NCBI RefSeq assembly: GCF_016316925.1 | Contig: NZ_JAEEGB010000003.1 | Location: forward strand, 219,300 to 283,299 | DNA: 64,000 nt | DNA from: Clostridium aciditolerans | GTDB lineage: Bacteria > Bacillota > Clostridia > Clostridiales > Clostridiaceae | Direction of reading: 5' to 3' | In this document: in pieces, positions 63,723 to 64,000 of the stretch | How the letters are laid out: every line of letters starts with the position of its first letter | Position numbering within the stretch: the stretch's first letter is position 1 | The notes under the pieces: model-generated | What the model saw: only the letters and a program-made list of their open reading frames with translations | Database searches by the model: none | Told to the model about the DNA's origin: nothing | Made by a program: the position numbers and the translations under genes

Positions 63723-63810
63723 AATACTATTCCCCTATCTCTATTAAAATAAATATATTTAAATTATAATATATATCTATTAATAAAAATACTGAAAAAT
63801 ACAATAGATT

Positions 63811-64000
63811 TTTTATCCGATGACTTACCCGCTCTAATACTCCCATCGCACTCTGTGAAAGCGATTCGCACCAAATCGGAGATTTGGGATCTCTGCTTGC
63901 ACTCTGTGAAAGCGATTCACACAAAATCAGAGATTTTGGTTCTCTGCTTTTCTTCAAGTGTACGTCACGAGCGGCTATGTCCCTGGATAACGACTTCTAA
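63811..64000 (+). repeat. Element M copy 2, cut by the window edge
   Basis: Starts TTTTTTATCCGATGACTTACC and CGCTCTAATACTCCC as at 46.89 kb. Two C-B modules follow in tandem (GCACTCTGTGAAAGCGATTC twice), then GAGCGGCTATGTCCCTGGAT near the right edge, again as in copy 1 (GAGCGGCTACATCCCTGGAT). The rest lies outside the window. Confidence 0.75.

Noticed and set aside
63727-63957. 76-codon minus-strand ORF with internal repetition
   Set aside because: Most of its codons lie in the tandem hairpin modules, whose repeated DNA explains the repeated peptide (SLSQSA).

Overview
The window is a low-GC (roughly 30%), AT-rich clostridial chromosome segment, most likely Clostridium sensu stricto. The evidence is strong GGAGG ribosome sites, frequent TTG/GTG starts, a glycyl-radical microcompartment locus, spore-coat-like low-complexity proteins, T-box and attenuator control of aminoacyl-tRNA synthetases, and mostly vertically ordinary clostridial housekeeping and transport genes.

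1-13.3 kb (minus strand) is a choline-utilisation bacterial microcompartment operon of the GRM1 type. It holds a DMT-type permease, a small unknown protein, two BMC-H shell genes, an acylating aldehyde dehydrogenase, choline trimethylamine-lyase CutC with its activase CutD, then EutS-, EutP-, EutT-, EutJ-, BMC-H-, EutN-, PduS-, PduT- and EutQ-like genes, the last running off the left edge. Choline would be cleaved to trimethylamine and acetaldehyde inside the shell. Acetaldehyde would go to acetyl-CoA by the dehydrogenase and to ethanol by the iron alcohol dehydrogenase at 14.6-15.7 kb. A MerR-type regulator (13.6-14.4 kb) and a promoter with a 20-bp spacer holding a CCCTATAGGG palindrome probably switch the operon. 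The dehydrogenase has Ser251 where the family carries its catalytic Cys.

16-29.6 kb: a double-cubane-cluster-like protein, a DUF2325 protein behind a Fur box, an aldo/keto reductase-ferredoxin, an exonuclease, a stand-alone infC with an ATT start codon, a heterodimeric ABC exporter with its MarR regulator, an EcsC-like protein, a GntR/ABC-2 transporter operon and NudC. 30-45 kb: a cytosolic chemoreceptor fused to a peptide-binding protein, a CNNM/CorC-type protein, hisS behind a His-codon leader-peptide attenuator, a HAD phosphatase, LysR plus a TauE/SafE exporter, a two-component system beside a FtsX-type ABC transporter, and YbaK. 45.7-48.5 kb is a loose region of small proteins, one apparently frameshifted, two low-complexity coat-like proteins, hairpins and repeats. 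48.5-61.5 kb: DedA, a diguanylate cyclase, an acyltransferase-like membrane protein, a FabZ-like protein, an M20 peptidase, a MacAB-type efflux operon with its own two-component system, an EAL phosphodiesterase, an SCP/CAP lipoprotein, and an archaeal-type aspartyl-tRNA synthetase behind a T-box leader with two antiterminator/terminator modules. 62.4-63.7 kb: a LysE exporter and a methyltransferase.

The most unusual feature is a set of intergenic hairpin repeats. Short two-hairpin modules (about 70 bp) lie between cut operon genes and elsewhere. Two giant hairpins (29.6-30.1 kb and 62.1-62.4 kb) show compensatory base changes between copies. A third element type is at 46.9-47.2 kb and 63.8-64.0 kb. 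Every copy I found lies in the same orientation. Short modules sit inside the giant hairpin at sites that are empty in the other copy, and twice a module sits in the loop of another module. This nested hairpin-in-hairpin architecture suggests a family of small mobile elements that target single-stranded or hairpin DNA.
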